From: Spartobacteria bacterium
Lineage (GTDB): Bacteria > Verrucomicrobiota > Verrucomicrobiia > Chthoniobacterales > Chthoniobacteraceae
Length of the DNA stretch: 64,000 bases
NCBI GenBank assembly: GCA_021324395.1
Contig: JAJPJG010000043.1
Span: forward strand, 106,598-170,597
Direction of reading: 5' to 3'
The notes under the pieces were generated by a model, which saw only the letters and a list, made by a program, of their open reading frames with translations, was not told the origin of the DNA and made no database searches. Of this stretch, positions 1 to 9,278 are shown piece after piece. The translations under genes were made by a program, and so were the position numbers. Position 1 is the first letter of the stretch. Every line of letters starts with the position of its first letter.

Positions 1-2
1 GG

Positions 3-911
3 ATCTTTGAGCTAAAGTTCGACGGCTTCCGCGCGATCACCATCAAGCGCGGCGCATCCATCGAGCTCATCTCGCGCAACCAAAAATCGCTGACGAAAAA
101 ATTTCCAGAGCTGATCGATCCGCTGCGCGCATTGCCCGCGCGCGATGCGGTCATCGACGGCGAGATCGTCGCGCTCGACGCGGAAGGGCGCTCGTCGTTC
201 CAGCTTTTGCAGGCCTACGAAATGCACGAGAAGCGCCCGCCGATTTGCTACTACGCATTTGATCTACTCCACCTCGATGGCAAAGACCTCCGCCGCCTCC
301 CGCTCGTGCAACGGAAGTCCTTGCTCGAAAATTTGCTCACCGATGCGCCCGACGAAATCCGCTTTTCCGCGAGCCTCGAGGGCGATGTCGCGAAGCTGCT
401 CGAGCAGATCAAGCAGCACGGCCTCGAAGGACTCATCGGCAAAAAGCGCGACTCGCAATACGAGACCGGCCGGCGCAGCGGCGCGTGGGTGAAAATCAAA
501 GTGACGAACGAGCAGGAATTCGTCATCGGCGGCTACAGCGAACCGCAGGGCTCGCGCAAATTTTTCGGCGCGTTGCTCGTCGGTTTTTACGAAAAGGGCG
601 GGCTGCTTTTCGCGTCGAAGGTCGGCAGCGGTTACAGCGAAAAGACGCTGCGCGAACTTTTCCAAAAAATGAAGCCGCTCATCCACGAGTCATGCCCGTT
701 TGCAAATCTCCCGACGAAACGCGGCGGCCGCTGGGGGCAGGGGATCACGCGCGCGGAAATGAAGCGCTGCACCTGGATCGAGCCGCGCCTCGTCTGCCAG
801 GTGCGGTTCAACGAATGGACGCGCGACGGCGGTCTCCGCGCCCCCGTTTTCCTCGGCCTGCGCGATGATAAACCGCCGAAGGATGTCGTGCGGGAAAATC
901 CGTCGCGCTAG
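3..911 (+). CDS. ligD: ATP-dependent DNA ligase, LigD ligase domain (5' end outside window)
   Basis: The gene is open at the left edge, so only the last 302 residues are visible. It begins at the nucleotidyltransferase motif I (KFDGFR, lysine at visible residue 5), the lysine that becomes adenylated in ATP-dependent ligases. The rest of the adenylation domain and an OB-fold follow, ending in the pattern usual for LigD ligase domains (W.EPRLVCQVRF, then an F-GLR-DKP tail). The role is sealing nicks or ends in non-homologous end joining. The partner polymerase domain is not fused here but sits alone at 3626-4537. Ku and any nuclease domain would have to lie outside the window. The enzyme class is firm. 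The name LigD rests on C-terminal sequence style and on the nearby polymerase domain. Confidence 0.85.
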   Translation: MFELKFDGFRAITIKRGASIELISRNQKSLTKKFPELIDPLRALPARDAVIDGEIVALDAEGRSSFQLLQAYEMHEKRPPICYYAFDLLHLDGKDLRRLPLVQRKSLLENLLTDAPDEIRFSASLEGDVAKLLEQIKQHGLEGLIGKKRDSQYETGRRSGAWVKIKVTNEQEFVIGGYSEPQGSRKFFGALLVGFYEKGGLLFASKVGSGYSEKTLRELFQKMKPLIHESCPFANLPTKRGGRWGQGITRAEMKRCTWIEPRLVCQVRFNEWTRDGGLRAPVFLGLRDDKPPKDVVRENPSR

Positions 912-967
912 CGGCGATATGGCGCAAATGTCGTGCGCCGGTTTCCGCTGCGATGTAAAAACCGCCG

Positions 968-1912
968 ATGCGATTTTTCCCCCTGATTGCGCTTTTGTTT
1001 GCGGCAAATCTCGCCGCAGCCGCAGAACAGTTGCAAGGCGAGTTGAAGGCGCACGATCCCTCGACCATCGTCGAGTGCAATGGCGAGTATTGGATGTTTG
1101 CGACGGGGCAGGGCCTGCGTTCGCTGCATTCGCATGACCTTGTCCACTGGAGCGAAGGCCCGCGCGTTTTCGACAAAGCGCCGGACTGGACGAGCCGGAC
1201 GGTGCCCGGGAATACCGGTTATTTTTGGGCTCCCGATGTGATCAAAATTGGCAACGAATACCGGCTTTATTATTCGGTGTCGGTTTTCGGATTGAACACG
1301 TCGGCGATCGGGCTCGCGACGAACCCGACGCTCGATCCCCGCGATTTGGGTTATCATTGGACTGATCGTGGCATCGTGATTCGCTCTGGCAATGGCGATG
1401 CATTTAATGCCATTGACCCCGCGGTCGTGCATGCGCCGGATGGAAAACAGTGGCTCGCGTTTGGCTCGTATTGGAGTGGGATCAAACTGATCGAACTGAA
1501 TCGCACCACCGGCCTGCGCGCTTCGCCGAACTCGCCGATGTATTCGCTAGCCCATCACGATTCGATAGAGGCGGCATACATTTACCATCACGGCGTCTAC
1601 TTTTATTTATTTGTGAACTGGGGAATGTGCTGCCGTGGAGTTCGGAGCACTTACGAAATCCGCATCGGTCGCAGCCGCAAAATCGAGGGGCCGTATCTCG
1701 ACCAGTCGGGTGTGGATATGATGCGCGATGGCGGCACTCCGTTTCTTGTCACGCGCGGACGTTTCATCGGCCCGGGCCACGCGGGGATCATCTCCGCTAC
1801 GGCGACGGAATGGCTGAGCTATCATTTTTACGATGCCGAAAACCAAGGCCGCGGCACGCTCGGCATTTCGCGCCTGCGCTGGCGCGGCGATGGCTGGCCG
1901 GAAGCCTTGTAG
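968..1912 (+). CDS. Secreted glycoside hydrolase family 43 (arabinan endo-1,5-alpha-L-arabinanase-like)
   Basis: A 314-residue protein with a typical N-terminal signal peptide (residues 1-19, ending AAAA). The five-bladed propeller catalytic residues of GH43 can be placed: Asp30 in AHDPS as general base, Asp150 in AIDPAV as pKa modulator and Glu201 in SIEAAY as general acid. The spacing and the single-domain length match endo-arabinanases, which cut alpha-1,5-arabinan of pectin. Exported hydrolysis of plant cell-wall arabinan is therefore the likely role, but other GH43 activities (arabinofuranosidase, xylosidase) cannot be excluded from motifs alone. It lies 56 bases after the DNA ligase gene and 30 bases before the UbiB-like gene, with no obvious functional link to either. 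Confidence 0.85.
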   Translation: MRFFPLIALLFAANLAAAAEQLQGELKAHDPSTIVECNGEYWMFATGQGLRSLHSHDLVHWSEGPRVFDKAPDWTSRTVPGNTGYFWAPDVIKIGNEYRLYYSVSVFGLNTSAIGLATNPTLDPRDLGYHWTDRGIVIRSGNGDAFNAIDPAVVHAPDGKQWLAFGSYWSGIKLIELNRTTGLRASPNSPMYSLAHHDSIEAAYIYHHGVYFYLFVNWGMCCRGVRSTYEIRIGRSRKIEGPYLDQSGVDMMRDGGTPFLVTRGRFIGPGHAGIISATATEWLSYHFYDAENQGRGTLGISRLRWRGDGWPEAL

Positions 1913-1942
1913 CCAGCGCGACGGGCCGCACGCAAAGCACGC

Positions 1943-3625
1943 GTGGCTTTCGTTTTTTTAAGTGTGGGTATCGCACTGCAACCGCGCCACTTGACGCGCT
2001 ACAAAGACATCGCACTGCTCTTCGTGAAATACGGGCATGGCGATCTGCTGCGCAACTCGCCGTTGTTTGACGACACGCTGCCTCATCAACCGCAGCCGCC
2101 GGTGCCTCCGAAGGCCGAGGAGCTTGCAAGCGATTTGGAAAAACTCGGGCCGACTTTCATTAAGTTCGGCCAGTTACTTTCGACTCGCGCCGATTTTTTG
2201 CCGCCCGCCTACATGCAGGCGCTCGCGCGGTTACAGGACAAAGTGGAGCCGTTTTCTTTCGACGAAGTGGAGGCGATCATTCCCGTCGAGATCGGCGCGC
2301 GCATTTCGAAAGCGTTTTCGGAATTTGAAACGAAACCGATGGCCGCTGCATCGCTCGGTCAGGTGCATCGCGCCGTGTTGCGCGATGGCCGGCGGGTCGC
2401 CGTAAAAATCCAGCGACCGAATGTGCGCGAACGCGTGATGGAGGATCTCGAAGCGCTGGCGGAGATCGCGCAATTCCTCGACGAGCACACGGAAATCGGA
2501 CGCCGCTATGAATTCAGCGCGATGATCGATCAATTCCGCAAAAGCCTCATCGCGGAGCTCGACTACCGCCAGGAAGCGCAAAATTTAAAATTGCTCGGCG
2601 ACAAACTGCGCAGCCTGCAGCGCATTGTCATTCCGCAACCGATCGACGACTACACGACGTCGCGCGTGCTCACGATGGAATACGTCTCGGGCACGAAAAT
2701 CACCGATCTAAATCCGGTCGTGCGACTCGATATTGATGGGCGCGGTTTGGCCGACGAGCTGTTCAAGGCTTACCTGCAGCAAATTCTCGTGCACGGTTTT
2801 TTCCACGCCGATCCGCATCCGGGCAACATTCTCGTCACGCTGGACCATCGGGTCGCATTGATCGATCTCGGGATGGTCGGGCGCATCGCGCCGAAGATGC
2901 AGGAAAATTTGCTCCAGCTCCTGCTCGCGATTAGCGAAGGCCGCGCGGATGATGCCGCCGCGGCTGCGATAAAAATCGGCGAGCCGCGCGAAGATTTCGA
3001 CGAGCTGGAATTTCGCCGGCGGATCGCGGAAGTCGTCGTTCAGCAGGTGCACGCGACGATCGAGCAAATGCAGGTTGGCCGCGTGGTGCTCGACGTCACG
3101 AAAATTTCCGCCGAGTGCAAAATCCGCGTGCCGGCGGAGCTATCCATGCTCGGCAAAACGCTGCTGAATCTCGACCTGGTGGGCCGCGCGCTCGCGTCCG
3201 ATTTTGATCCAAATGCTGCAATTCGCCGCAACGCCGCGGAGATTTTGCAACATCGCTTGCTGCACAGCATGTCGCCCGGAAATATGTTCAGCGGTTTGCT
3301 CGAACTCAAAGATTTGGTCCAGCGTTTGCCCGAGCGCATCAACCGCATTCTCGATGCAATCGCGAACAACAGCCTGAAGGTCAAAGTCGATACCATCGAC
3401 GAGGAAGTCTTTATGTCCGGGCTGCAAAAAATTGCGAACCGCATCACGCTCGGGCTCGTCATTGCATCGCTGATTATCGGCGCGGCGCTGCTGATGCGAA
3501 TCGAAACACGCTTTCGGATTTTGGGTTATCCTGGCTTTGCGATGATATGTTTCATCGGCGCAGTCGCCGCGGGTGTCGTGCTGATTTTCAGCATCATCTC
3601 CAAAGACACGGACAGCAAAAAATAG
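1943..3625 (+). CDS. ABC1/UbiB-family atypical kinase (ubiquinone biosynthesis accessory protein-like)
   Basis: A 560-residue member of the UbiB/ADCK family, with the family's KxGQ element (IKFGQ, near residue 75), the Ala-rich loop that replaces a Gly-rich loop (AAASLGQ, residues 134-140), the ATP-binding lysine (VAVKIQ, Lys155), the catalytic HADPHPGN block (288-295) and the metal-binding Asp308. Two C-terminal membrane helices (about 500-520 and 530-555) anchor it, as in UbiB. The family supports quinone biosynthesis through ATPase activity in the inner membrane. Only GTG starts are available; the one used gives the longest form, and a second GTG seven codons on is possible. Its stop TAG is directly followed by the stop of the convergent polymerase gene, with no gap. 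Confidence 0.88.
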   Translation: MAFVFLSVGIALQPRHLTRYKDIALLFVKYGHGDLLRNSPLFDDTLPHQPQPPVPPKAEELASDLEKLGPTFIKFGQLLSTRADFLPPAYMQALARLQDKVEPFSFDEVEAIIPVEIGARISKAFSEFETKPMAAASLGQVHRAVLRDGRRVAVKIQRPNVRERVMEDLEALAEIAQFLDEHTEIGRRYEFSAMIDQFRKSLIAELDYRQEAQNLKLLGDKLRSLQRIVIPQPIDDYTTSRVLTMEYVSGTKITDLNPVVRLDIDGRGLADELFKAYLQQILVHGFFHADPHPGNILVTLDHRVALIDLGMVGRIAPKMQENLLQLLLAISEGRADDAAAAAIKIGEPREDFDELEFRRRIAEVVVQQVHATIEQMQVGRVVLDVTKISAECKIRVPAELSMLGKTLLNLDLVGRALASDFDPNAAIRRNAAEILQHRLLHSMSPGNMFSGLLELKDLVQRLPERINRILDAIANNSLKVKVDTIDEEVFMSGLQKIANRITLGLVIASLIIGAALLMRIETRFRILGYPGFAMICFIGAVAAGVVLIFSIISKDTDSKK

Positions 3626-4537
3626 TCACGCTTTCGGCATTTTCTGCTTTTGCTCGAGCACCGGCTTGAATAAGTCGCCGTGCTTCTCGACCCGCTTCAA
3701 TACTTGATCCGCGTCGAACACGAGCAAATCGGCATCGCTTTTTTTCAGGCAATTTTCGACCTCGTCCCATGTCACCGGAGTCGAGACCGTCGGCCGCTGT
3801 TTTGCGCGTAGCGAATATGCCGCGACGGTCGTCTTGTGCTCATCGTTCTGGCTCCAATCGACGAGCACTTTATTTTTGCGCAACGACTTCAGCATTTTAA
3901 AAACGACATCGTCGGAATGTTCGCGCGCGAGACGCTCTGCGAGGCTGCGTGCGTAATTCTTCGTCTGATCAAAAGCAACGCGTGTGTTTAACGGAGCATA
4001 AAGCTGCAATCCTTTCGAGCCCGACGTTTTCGCATACGAATCGAGCCCGTCATCAGCAAGAATGTCGCGCAGCCAAATGCCGACCTGACAGCATTTCACC
4101 ATGTCTGCCGGCGGGCCGGGATCGAGATCGAAGACGAGAAACGTTGGCTGATCCGGTTTGCGCGAGCAGGCGAGCGAAAGATGCAATTCGAGATCCGCGA
4201 GGTTCGCCGCCCAGACGAGCGTTGGCAGATCGTTCGCGAGGCAATAATCCATGATTCGCTGATTTCCCTCGCTCCAGATTGGCGCGGTTTTTACCCACGG
4301 CGGACGATGCGACGGACAATTTTTTTCGTAGAAAAATTCGCCATTCACGCCGTTCGGATAACGTTTCAAAGTAAGGGCGCGATTTTTAACATGCGGCAAC
4401 AGCACCGGTGCGATGCGGATGTAGTAATTGATCACGTCCGCCTTTGTGAACCCGACTTCCGGGTAGAGCACTTTGTCGAGATTCGAAACGGGAATTTTAC
4501 GCCCGTCCACTTCGAGCTCGGTTTTGTTTGCCATCAA
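3626..4537 (-). CDS. Stand-alone LigD-type DNA polymerase/primase domain (PolDom)
   Basis: A 303-residue protein containing just the archaeo-eukaryotic-primase-like polymerase domain of LigD, the module that fills and extends broken ends in bacterial NHEJ. The metal-binding DxD is in FDLDPG (Asp137, Asp139), the third acidic residue is Asp227 in VLVDW, and the conserved SGSKGL loop spans residues 172-177. The residue after that loop is Gln178. As I recall, Pseudomonas-type LigD polymerases carry a His at this position, so the active site may be a variant of stand-alone relatives. There is no ligase or nuclease domain fused; a separate ligase ends at 911 on the other strand, about 2.7 kb away. 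A second Met two codons in could be the true start. Confidence 0.85.
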   Translation of the reverse strand: MMANKTELEVDGRKIPVSNLDKVLYPEVGFTKADVINYYIRIAPVLLPHVKNRALTLKRYPNGVNGEFFYEKNCPSHRPPWVKTAPIWSEGNQRIMDYCLANDLPTLVWAANLADLELHLSLACSRKPDQPTFLVFDLDPGPPADMVKCCQVGIWLRDILADDGLDSYAKTSGSKGLQLYAPLNTRVAFDQTKNYARSLAERLAREHSDDVVFKMLKSLRKNKVLVDWSQNDEHKTTVAAYSLRAKQRPTVSTPVTWDEVENCLKKSDADLLVFDADQVLKRVEKHGDLFKPVLEQKQKMPKA

Positions 4538-4573
4538 ACCAAGATCGCGCTCCGCGCTCTAAATGCGCGGCGG

Positions 4574-6352
4574 TCAACTCTTCTTCGCGGTGCTCTGGAT
4601 GTAGATTTCGCGGAGCTGCTTGAAATCGACCTCGACGGGCGAGTTCGTCATCAAGTCGCAGCCACGATTGTTTTTCGGAAACGCGATTACGTCACGGATC
4701 GAATCAGCGCCGGAGATCAGCATCACGAGCCGATCGAGCCCGAGTGCGATGCCGCCGTGTGGCGGTGCACCGAATGAAAATGCGCGTAACAAATGACCGA
4801 ACTTCGTCTGTTGTTCCTCGGCATTGACGCCGAGCACCTCGAACATTTTCGATTGCAACTCGCGCTCGTGGATCCGGATCGAGCCGCCGCCGAGCTCGAC
4901 GCCGTTTAAGACGACGTCGTAAGCGACTGCGCGCACTTTGGCGTATTCGCCGGCTTCGAGCAGCGCGATATCCTCGGGATGTGGTCGCGTGAATGGATGG
5001 TGCACCGCGCCCCATTTGCCCTCCTCGAGATTCAGCGTGAGCAGCGGAAAATCGACGACCCAAAGGAAATTGAGTGCGTCGCTTTTTTCCGTGAGCTTCA
5101 GCAATTCCGCGCAGCGCAGCCGCACGCGGCCGAGCACTTCGCAGACATTGCCCCACGTGTCCGCGCCGAAAAAGAGCACGTCGCCCGCGGTGAAATTCAT
5201 GCGCTCGGCGAGCGCGGCTTTTTCCGCGTCGCCGAAAAATTTCACGATCGGGCTCTCCCATTCACCGCCTTCGCTCCACTTGATGTAAGCGAGCCCTTTC
5301 GCGCCGAATTCGGTCTTCACCCATTCCTCCCATTTCTTGAGCTGCTCTTTCGACAGCAGCGCCGCCGCGCCTTTCGCGTTGATCGCTTTGATCACGCCGC
5401 CGCCATCGACGACGGAACGGAAAACTTTGAACTGCGATGCCTGGAAAATCTCGCCGAGATCGGTCAGCTCCATCGCGAAACGCGTGTCCGGTTTGTCGCT
5501 GCCGTAGCGGTTCATCGCGTCGGCGAATGTCATGCGCGGGAATGGCGTCGGGATGTCCACGCCGCGCGCTTCCTTGAAAATGCGCACGAGCATTCCCTCG
5601 ATGAGCGTCTGGATTTCCGCGTCGGTGATGAACGACGCCTCAATATCGATCTGCGTGAATTCCGGCTGGCGATCCGCGCGCAAATCCTCGTCACGGAAGC
5701 AGCGCGCGATCTGGAAATATTTCTCGAGCCCGGCGACCTGGAGCAGTTGTTTATATTGCTGCGGAGCCTGCGGCAGCGCGTAAAAGGTTCCAGGATTCAG
5801 CCGCGACGGCACGAGGAAATCGCGCGCGCCCTCGGGTGTCGGATTCGACAGCACCGGTGTCTCGATTTCCAAAAAGCCGCGTTCGTCGAGATAGTCGCGC
5901 GTCGCTTTCACCACGCGATGACGCACGCGCAGATTCTGCTGCATTTGTGCGGTGCGCAGGTCGAGATAGCGATACTCGAGCCGCAAATCTTCGTTCACTT
6001 TTGGGTCGTCGAGCGGGAACGGCGGCACTTCCGCTTTGTTTAAAATTTTCAACTCGCTCGCGATCACTTCGATATGGCCGGTCGCGAGTTTCGCGTTTTC
6101 CGTTCCGGGCAAACGCGCGGCGACTTTTCCGGTGATTTGGATCACGTCTTCCGCGCGCAAACCGTGCGATGCATCGGCAACTTGCGAATGTTCCTCCGGG
6201 CGAAACACAACCTGTGTCAGCCCTTCGCGATCGCGCAGGTCGATGAAAATAACGCCGCCGTGATCGCGGCGCGAATTCACCCAGCCGGCGAGCGTGACGG
6301 TCTGATCGATGTTGTCTTTGCGAAGCGTGTTGCAGTCGGTGGTGCGATACAT
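4574..6352 (-). CDS. aspS: Aspartyl-tRNA synthetase
   Basis: A 592-residue class II aminoacyl-tRNA synthetase of the bacterial type. It has an N-terminal OB-fold anticodon-binding domain (about 1-110), class II motif 2 with the FRDEDLRADRQPEFTQ block, an inserted GAD domain (about 280-420) and motif 3 with GIALGLDRLVML near the C-terminus. It charges tRNA-Asp, and in organisms lacking AsnRS also tRNA-Asn; the sequence alone does not say which. It follows hisS on the same strand with a 4-base gap, so the two synthetase genes very probably form one operon. Length is normal for bacterial AspRS. Confidence 0.97.
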   Translation of the reverse strand: MYRTTDCNTLRKDNIDQTVTLAGWVNSRRDHGGVIFIDLRDREGLTQVVFRPEEHSQVADASHGLRAEDVIQITGKVAARLPGTENAKLATGHIEVIASELKILNKAEVPPFPLDDPKVNEDLRLEYRYLDLRTAQMQQNLRVRHRVVKATRDYLDERGFLEIETPVLSNPTPEGARDFLVPSRLNPGTFYALPQAPQQYKQLLQVAGLEKYFQIARCFRDEDLRADRQPEFTQIDIEASFITDAEIQTLIEGMLVRIFKEARGVDIPTPFPRMTFADAMNRYGSDKPDTRFAMELTDLGEIFQASQFKVFRSVVDGGGVIKAINAKGAAALLSKEQLKKWEEWVKTEFGAKGLAYIKWSEGGEWESPIVKFFGDAEKAALAERMNFTAGDVLFFGADTWGNVCEVLGRVRLRCAELLKLTEKSDALNFLWVVDFPLLTLNLEEGKWGAVHHPFTRPHPEDIALLEAGEYAKVRAVAYDVVLNGVELGGGSIRIHERELQSKMFEVLGVNAEEQQTKFGHLLRAFSFGAPPHGGIALGLDRLVMLISGADSIRDVIAFPKNNRGCDLMTNSPVEVDFKQLREIYIQSTAKKS

Positions 6353-6356
6353 GGGT

Positions 6357-7625
6357 TTAAAATTCTTCGATGGTGAGTTTTAGCTCGTCGAGCTTCGCGA
6401 TGAGTGAATCGTGCGCCGCGAGAAATTCATCACGCGTGGCGAGCGTCTTGAATTTCACGTTCGGCCATTCGTCGCCGTAAAGAATCGTGACGCGCGCGCC
6501 GCTTTGCTCGGCAGCCTGAAATTGTTTGCCGACCTTTGACGGCGTGAGAGAAAAATCGACGCGAAAACCGAGTTCGCGCAAACGCTGCGCATCGGCGAGG
6601 GCGGTGCTGCGGCGCTCTTCTTTTGCGATGACGAGATAGACTTGTGCGGCCGGACGCTGCTCGATCCAGTGCTGCATTTTCTCGAGAGCGTGCGGCGTGT
6701 CGTTGATGAGTTCGCCGAGCACGACGTCACCCATGCCGAAACCGAGCGCGTGCAGCGAAACTTTGCCGTCGCTCATGTCGCGCAGCAGATTGTCGTAGCG
6801 TCCGCCGCCGGCGAGTGCGCGCAGTTTTTTGCTGCGGTCGAAAACTTCGAAAACGATGCCGGTGTAATATGCGAGCCCGCGCACTATCGTCGGGTCGAGC
6901 TGGTAAAATGCATTCAGCCCGCGCGCATTCAGCTCGGCTGAAAGCTCGTTGAATTTTTCGAGATGTTCGCCGGGATTCGCGATGAATGCGCGGACTTCGT
7001 CGAGCGTCAGGCCGAATGATTTGAGCTTCGCTTCGACCGCCTCCGGCGCTTCGCGCTCGAGCTTGTCGACGATCTGTAAAAATTCCTGTCCACGCGGAAC
7101 GTCGATGTTTTTCGCCGCCAGAAAAGCGAGCCATGCATCGCGATCGCTCACGCGCACGACGAAATCATTTTCCGTAAAACCAAAGCTTCGCAGCACATCG
7201 ATTACGAGCGCGATCATCTCCGCATCCGCCGCGACGGACGGCTCGCCGATGATGTCGCAATTGAGTTGGTAAAACTCGCGCAAGCGGCCGCGCTGCTGTT
7301 TTTCGTAGCGAAAACATTGCGGCATCGAGAACCACTTCATCGGCTTTTTGAAATCGCGTTCGCGCGTCGCAACCATGCGCGCGAGCGTCGGCGTCATCTC
7401 CGGCCTCATCGCCACGGCGCGTTCGCCTTTGTCGCAAAAATTAAAAAGCTGTTTAACGATCTCATCGCCGCTTTTTTTCCGGTAAAGCTCCTCGGTCTCG
7501 AGCACCGGCCCGTCGTATTCGACAAAGCCGTAGCGACGGCAGACTTCACGCCAATGCGCGAGGATGTAATTGCGCCGCGCGCAATCCTCGGGAAAAAAAT
7601 CGCGAAAGCCGGGTAGCAGTTGCAT
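6357..7625 (-). CDS. hisS: Histidyl-tRNA synthetase
   Basis: A 422-residue class II synthetase. It begins with the PGFRDFFPED segment typical of HisRS N-termini, carries the motif 2 region (MRPEMTPTLAR), the histidine-specific RGLAYYTG and GGGRYDNL elements, and a C-terminal anticodon-binding domain of about 90 residues. The reading frame is open 15 codons further upstream, but I choose the ATG at 7625 because the preceding residues are unlike the family and PGFRDF normally sits next to the start. The gene is first in a hisS-aspS pair on the minus strand. Confidence 0.96.
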   Translation of the reverse strand: MQLLPGFRDFFPEDCARRNYILAHWREVCRRYGFVEYDGPVLETEELYRKKSGDEIVKQLFNFCDKGERAVAMRPEMTPTLARMVATRERDFKKPMKWFSMPQCFRYEKQQRGRLREFYQLNCDIIGEPSVAADAEMIALVIDVLRSFGFTENDFVVRVSDRDAWLAFLAAKNIDVPRGQEFLQIVDKLEREAPEAVEAKLKSFGLTLDEVRAFIANPGEHLEKFNELSAELNARGLNAFYQLDPTIVRGLAYYTGIVFEVFDRSKKLRALAGGGRYDNLLRDMSDGKVSLHALGFGMGDVVLGELINDTPHALEKMQHWIEQRPAAQVYLVIAKEERRSTALADAQRLRELGFRVDFSLTPSKVGKQFQAAEQSGARVTILYGDEWPNVKFKTLATRDEFLAAHDSLIAKLDELKLTIEEF

Positions 7626-7951
7626 CGGGAACGCCGAAACTAGCGGCGCGATGCGGCGGTTCAAGCGCAAAGGCTGCGCTTAACTCGCGCTCGCAAACTC
7701 GATGATTAGCCGCGCGCGCTCGCTCCAGAGCAGTTCGCCGGCGCGCGCGCGAGATGCCTCGGCAGCTTGATCGGCAGGCCATGCGACAAATAATCGAGCG
7801 CCTTCACGGGGCAGGTGAGATTGCGGTTGTAGAATGTGTCTTCATCGGGAATGGCAGCTTATTTTTAGCCGCGCTGCCGTCAATCACGCGAGCATTGCGT
7901 AACCAGTTTTCCCTTTTCATCACACGCGCGTTTGAGTTTCATCCTCGCGCG
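7626..7951. other. Divergent intergenic region between hisS and pyrH
   Basis: About 330 bases without a convincing gene. On the minus strand (about 7681-7865) two overlapping frames give a peptide with the sense of the C-terminal end of a GT4 glycosyltransferase (a segment reading [14 protein letters not shown] in one frame, [15 protein letters not shown] in another). This could be a decayed glycosyltransferase remnant broken by a frameshift, but the match is short and was judged by eye only. The region must also hold the divergent promoters of hisS and pyrH; no strong -35/-10 pair was recognised. Confidence 0.3.
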
Positions 7952-8692
7952 ATGCCGAAATCAAAAAAATCCGCCGGCCCTCGTTTCAAGCGAATCGTCC
8001 TGAAGATTAGCGGCGAAGCGCTCCGCGAATCGGGCAGCCGCGACAACATCTCGCCGCAAATCGTCGGCGAAATCGGGCGCCAGATCAAAGAAGTGCACGA
8101 TCTCGGCGTCGAGGTCGCGGTGGTCGTCGGCGGTGGAAATATCTGGCGCGGCGCATCGGCAAGCCTGCGCGGGATGGAGCGCGCGACGGCCGATTACATG
8201 GGCATGCTCGCGACGGTGATGAACGGCCTCGCGATTCAAAGCGCGCTCGAGTCGCTCGCCGTTCAGACGCGCGTGCAAACGGCGATCGAGATGAAAAACG
8301 TCGCCGAGTCTTTCATTCGCCGCCGCGCGATGCGGCATCTCGAGCTCGGCCGCGTCGTGATTTTCGTCGCGGGCACCGGCAATCCATTTTTTTCAACCGA
8401 CACGACCGCGGCGCTGCGTGCGAGCGAGATTGGCGCGGAAGTGATTTTGAAAGCGACGAAAGTGGACGGCATTTACGACTGCGACCCGAATAAGCACGCG
8501 AATGCGAAAAAATACGACCGGCTTACTTTTCACGAGGCGCTGACAAAGCGGCTGCAAGTGATGGATTCGACCGCGTTCTCGCTTTGCATGGATAACAAAG
8601 TGCCAATCATCGTTTTCGACATGATGGGCGGCCACAACATCAAGAATGTCGTGCTCGGCAAAAAAATTGGCACGATCGTGACAGCGGAGTGA
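7952..8692 (+). CDS. pyrH: UMP kinase
   Basis: A 246-residue amino-acid-kinase-fold enzyme that phosphorylates UMP to UDP in pyrimidine nucleotide synthesis. Recognisable elements are KISGEAL near the N-terminus (phosphate binding), [10 protein letters not shown], the [13 protein letters not shown] segment and [10 protein letters not shown], all characteristic of bacterial PyrH. The frame stays open upstream to 7754, but the extra 66 residues are unrelated to the family, so the ATG at 7952 is chosen. It precedes frr by 21 bases on the same strand, the common bacterial pyrH-frr order. Confidence 0.96.
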   Translation: MPKSKKSAGPRFKRIVLKISGEALRESGSRDNISPQIVGEIGRQIKEVHDLGVEVAVVVGGGNIWRGASASLRGMERATADYMGMLATVMNGLAIQSALESLAVQTRVQTAIEMKNVAESFIRRRAMRHLELGRVVIFVAGTGNPFFSTDTTAALRASEIGAEVILKATKVDGIYDCDPNKHANAKKYDRLTFHEALTKRLQVMDSTAFSLCMDNKVPIIVFDMMGGHNIKNVVLGKKIGTIVTAE

Positions 8693-8713
8693 AGGCATTG
8701 CAGATTTCAATTT

Positions 8714-9274
8714 ATGAGTCCTGACGAAATTCTTCTCGAAACCGAGGCGGCGATGGAAAAAGCCGTTGATTACATGACGCACGAATTTGCGGGCGTCCGC
8801 ACCGGCAAGGCATCGCCCGCGCTGGTCGAAAACATCGATGTCGAAGCTTACGGCGCGACGATGAAGTTGAAGCAGCTCGCGCTGATCACCACGCCCGAGC
8901 CGCGCCTGCTGGTCATTCAGCCATTCGATGCTTCGACGGCGAAAGACATCGAAAAAGCGATCAAGGAATCGAAGGTCGGAATCAATCCTGCAGTGGACGG
9001 AAAAATCATCCGCATGCCAATTCCCGAGCTTTCCGAGGAGCGCCGCAAAGATCTCGTCAAAACCATCAAGCAAATGGCCGAGGAAGCGCGCGTGCGTGTG
9101 CGCAGCGCGAGACGCGAGGGAATCGACGAAGCGAAAAAGGCTGAAAAAGAAGGAGACGTAACCGAAGACGGCCGGCGCGACCTCGAGCAGGAAATCCAGA
9201 AACTCACGGATCAATACGGGAAAAAAATCGATGACTCGGTTTCAACGAAGGAAGCCGACATCATGAGGATTTAA
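8714..9274 (+). CDS. frr: Ribosome recycling factor
   Basis: A 186-residue protein of the usual RRF length. The N-terminal helix and VRTGKASPALVENI segment, the IQPFDAS turn, the RRKDLVK segment and the helical C-terminus rich in Lys/Glu are diagnostic. With EF-G it splits post-termination ribosomes. It sits directly downstream of pyrH and 4 bases upstream of a small exported redoxin-like gene, so the three are probably co-transcribed. Confidence 0.97.
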   Translation: MSPDEILLETEAAMEKAVDYMTHEFAGVRTGKASPALVENIDVEAYGATMKLKQLALITTPEPRLLVIQPFDASTAKDIEKAIKESKVGINPAVDGKIIRMPIPELSEERRKDLVKTIKQMAEEARVRVRSARREGIDEAKKAEKEGDVTEDGRRDLEQEIQKLTDQYGKKIDDSVSTKEADIMRI

Positions 9275-9278
9275 GAAA

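Noticed and set aside
7681..7865. Glycosyltransferase-like peptide fragments in two frames upstream of pyrH
   Set aside because: The matches are 14-15 residues each, in different frames, without a start or full domain. They are described under the intergenic entry but not called a pseudogene.
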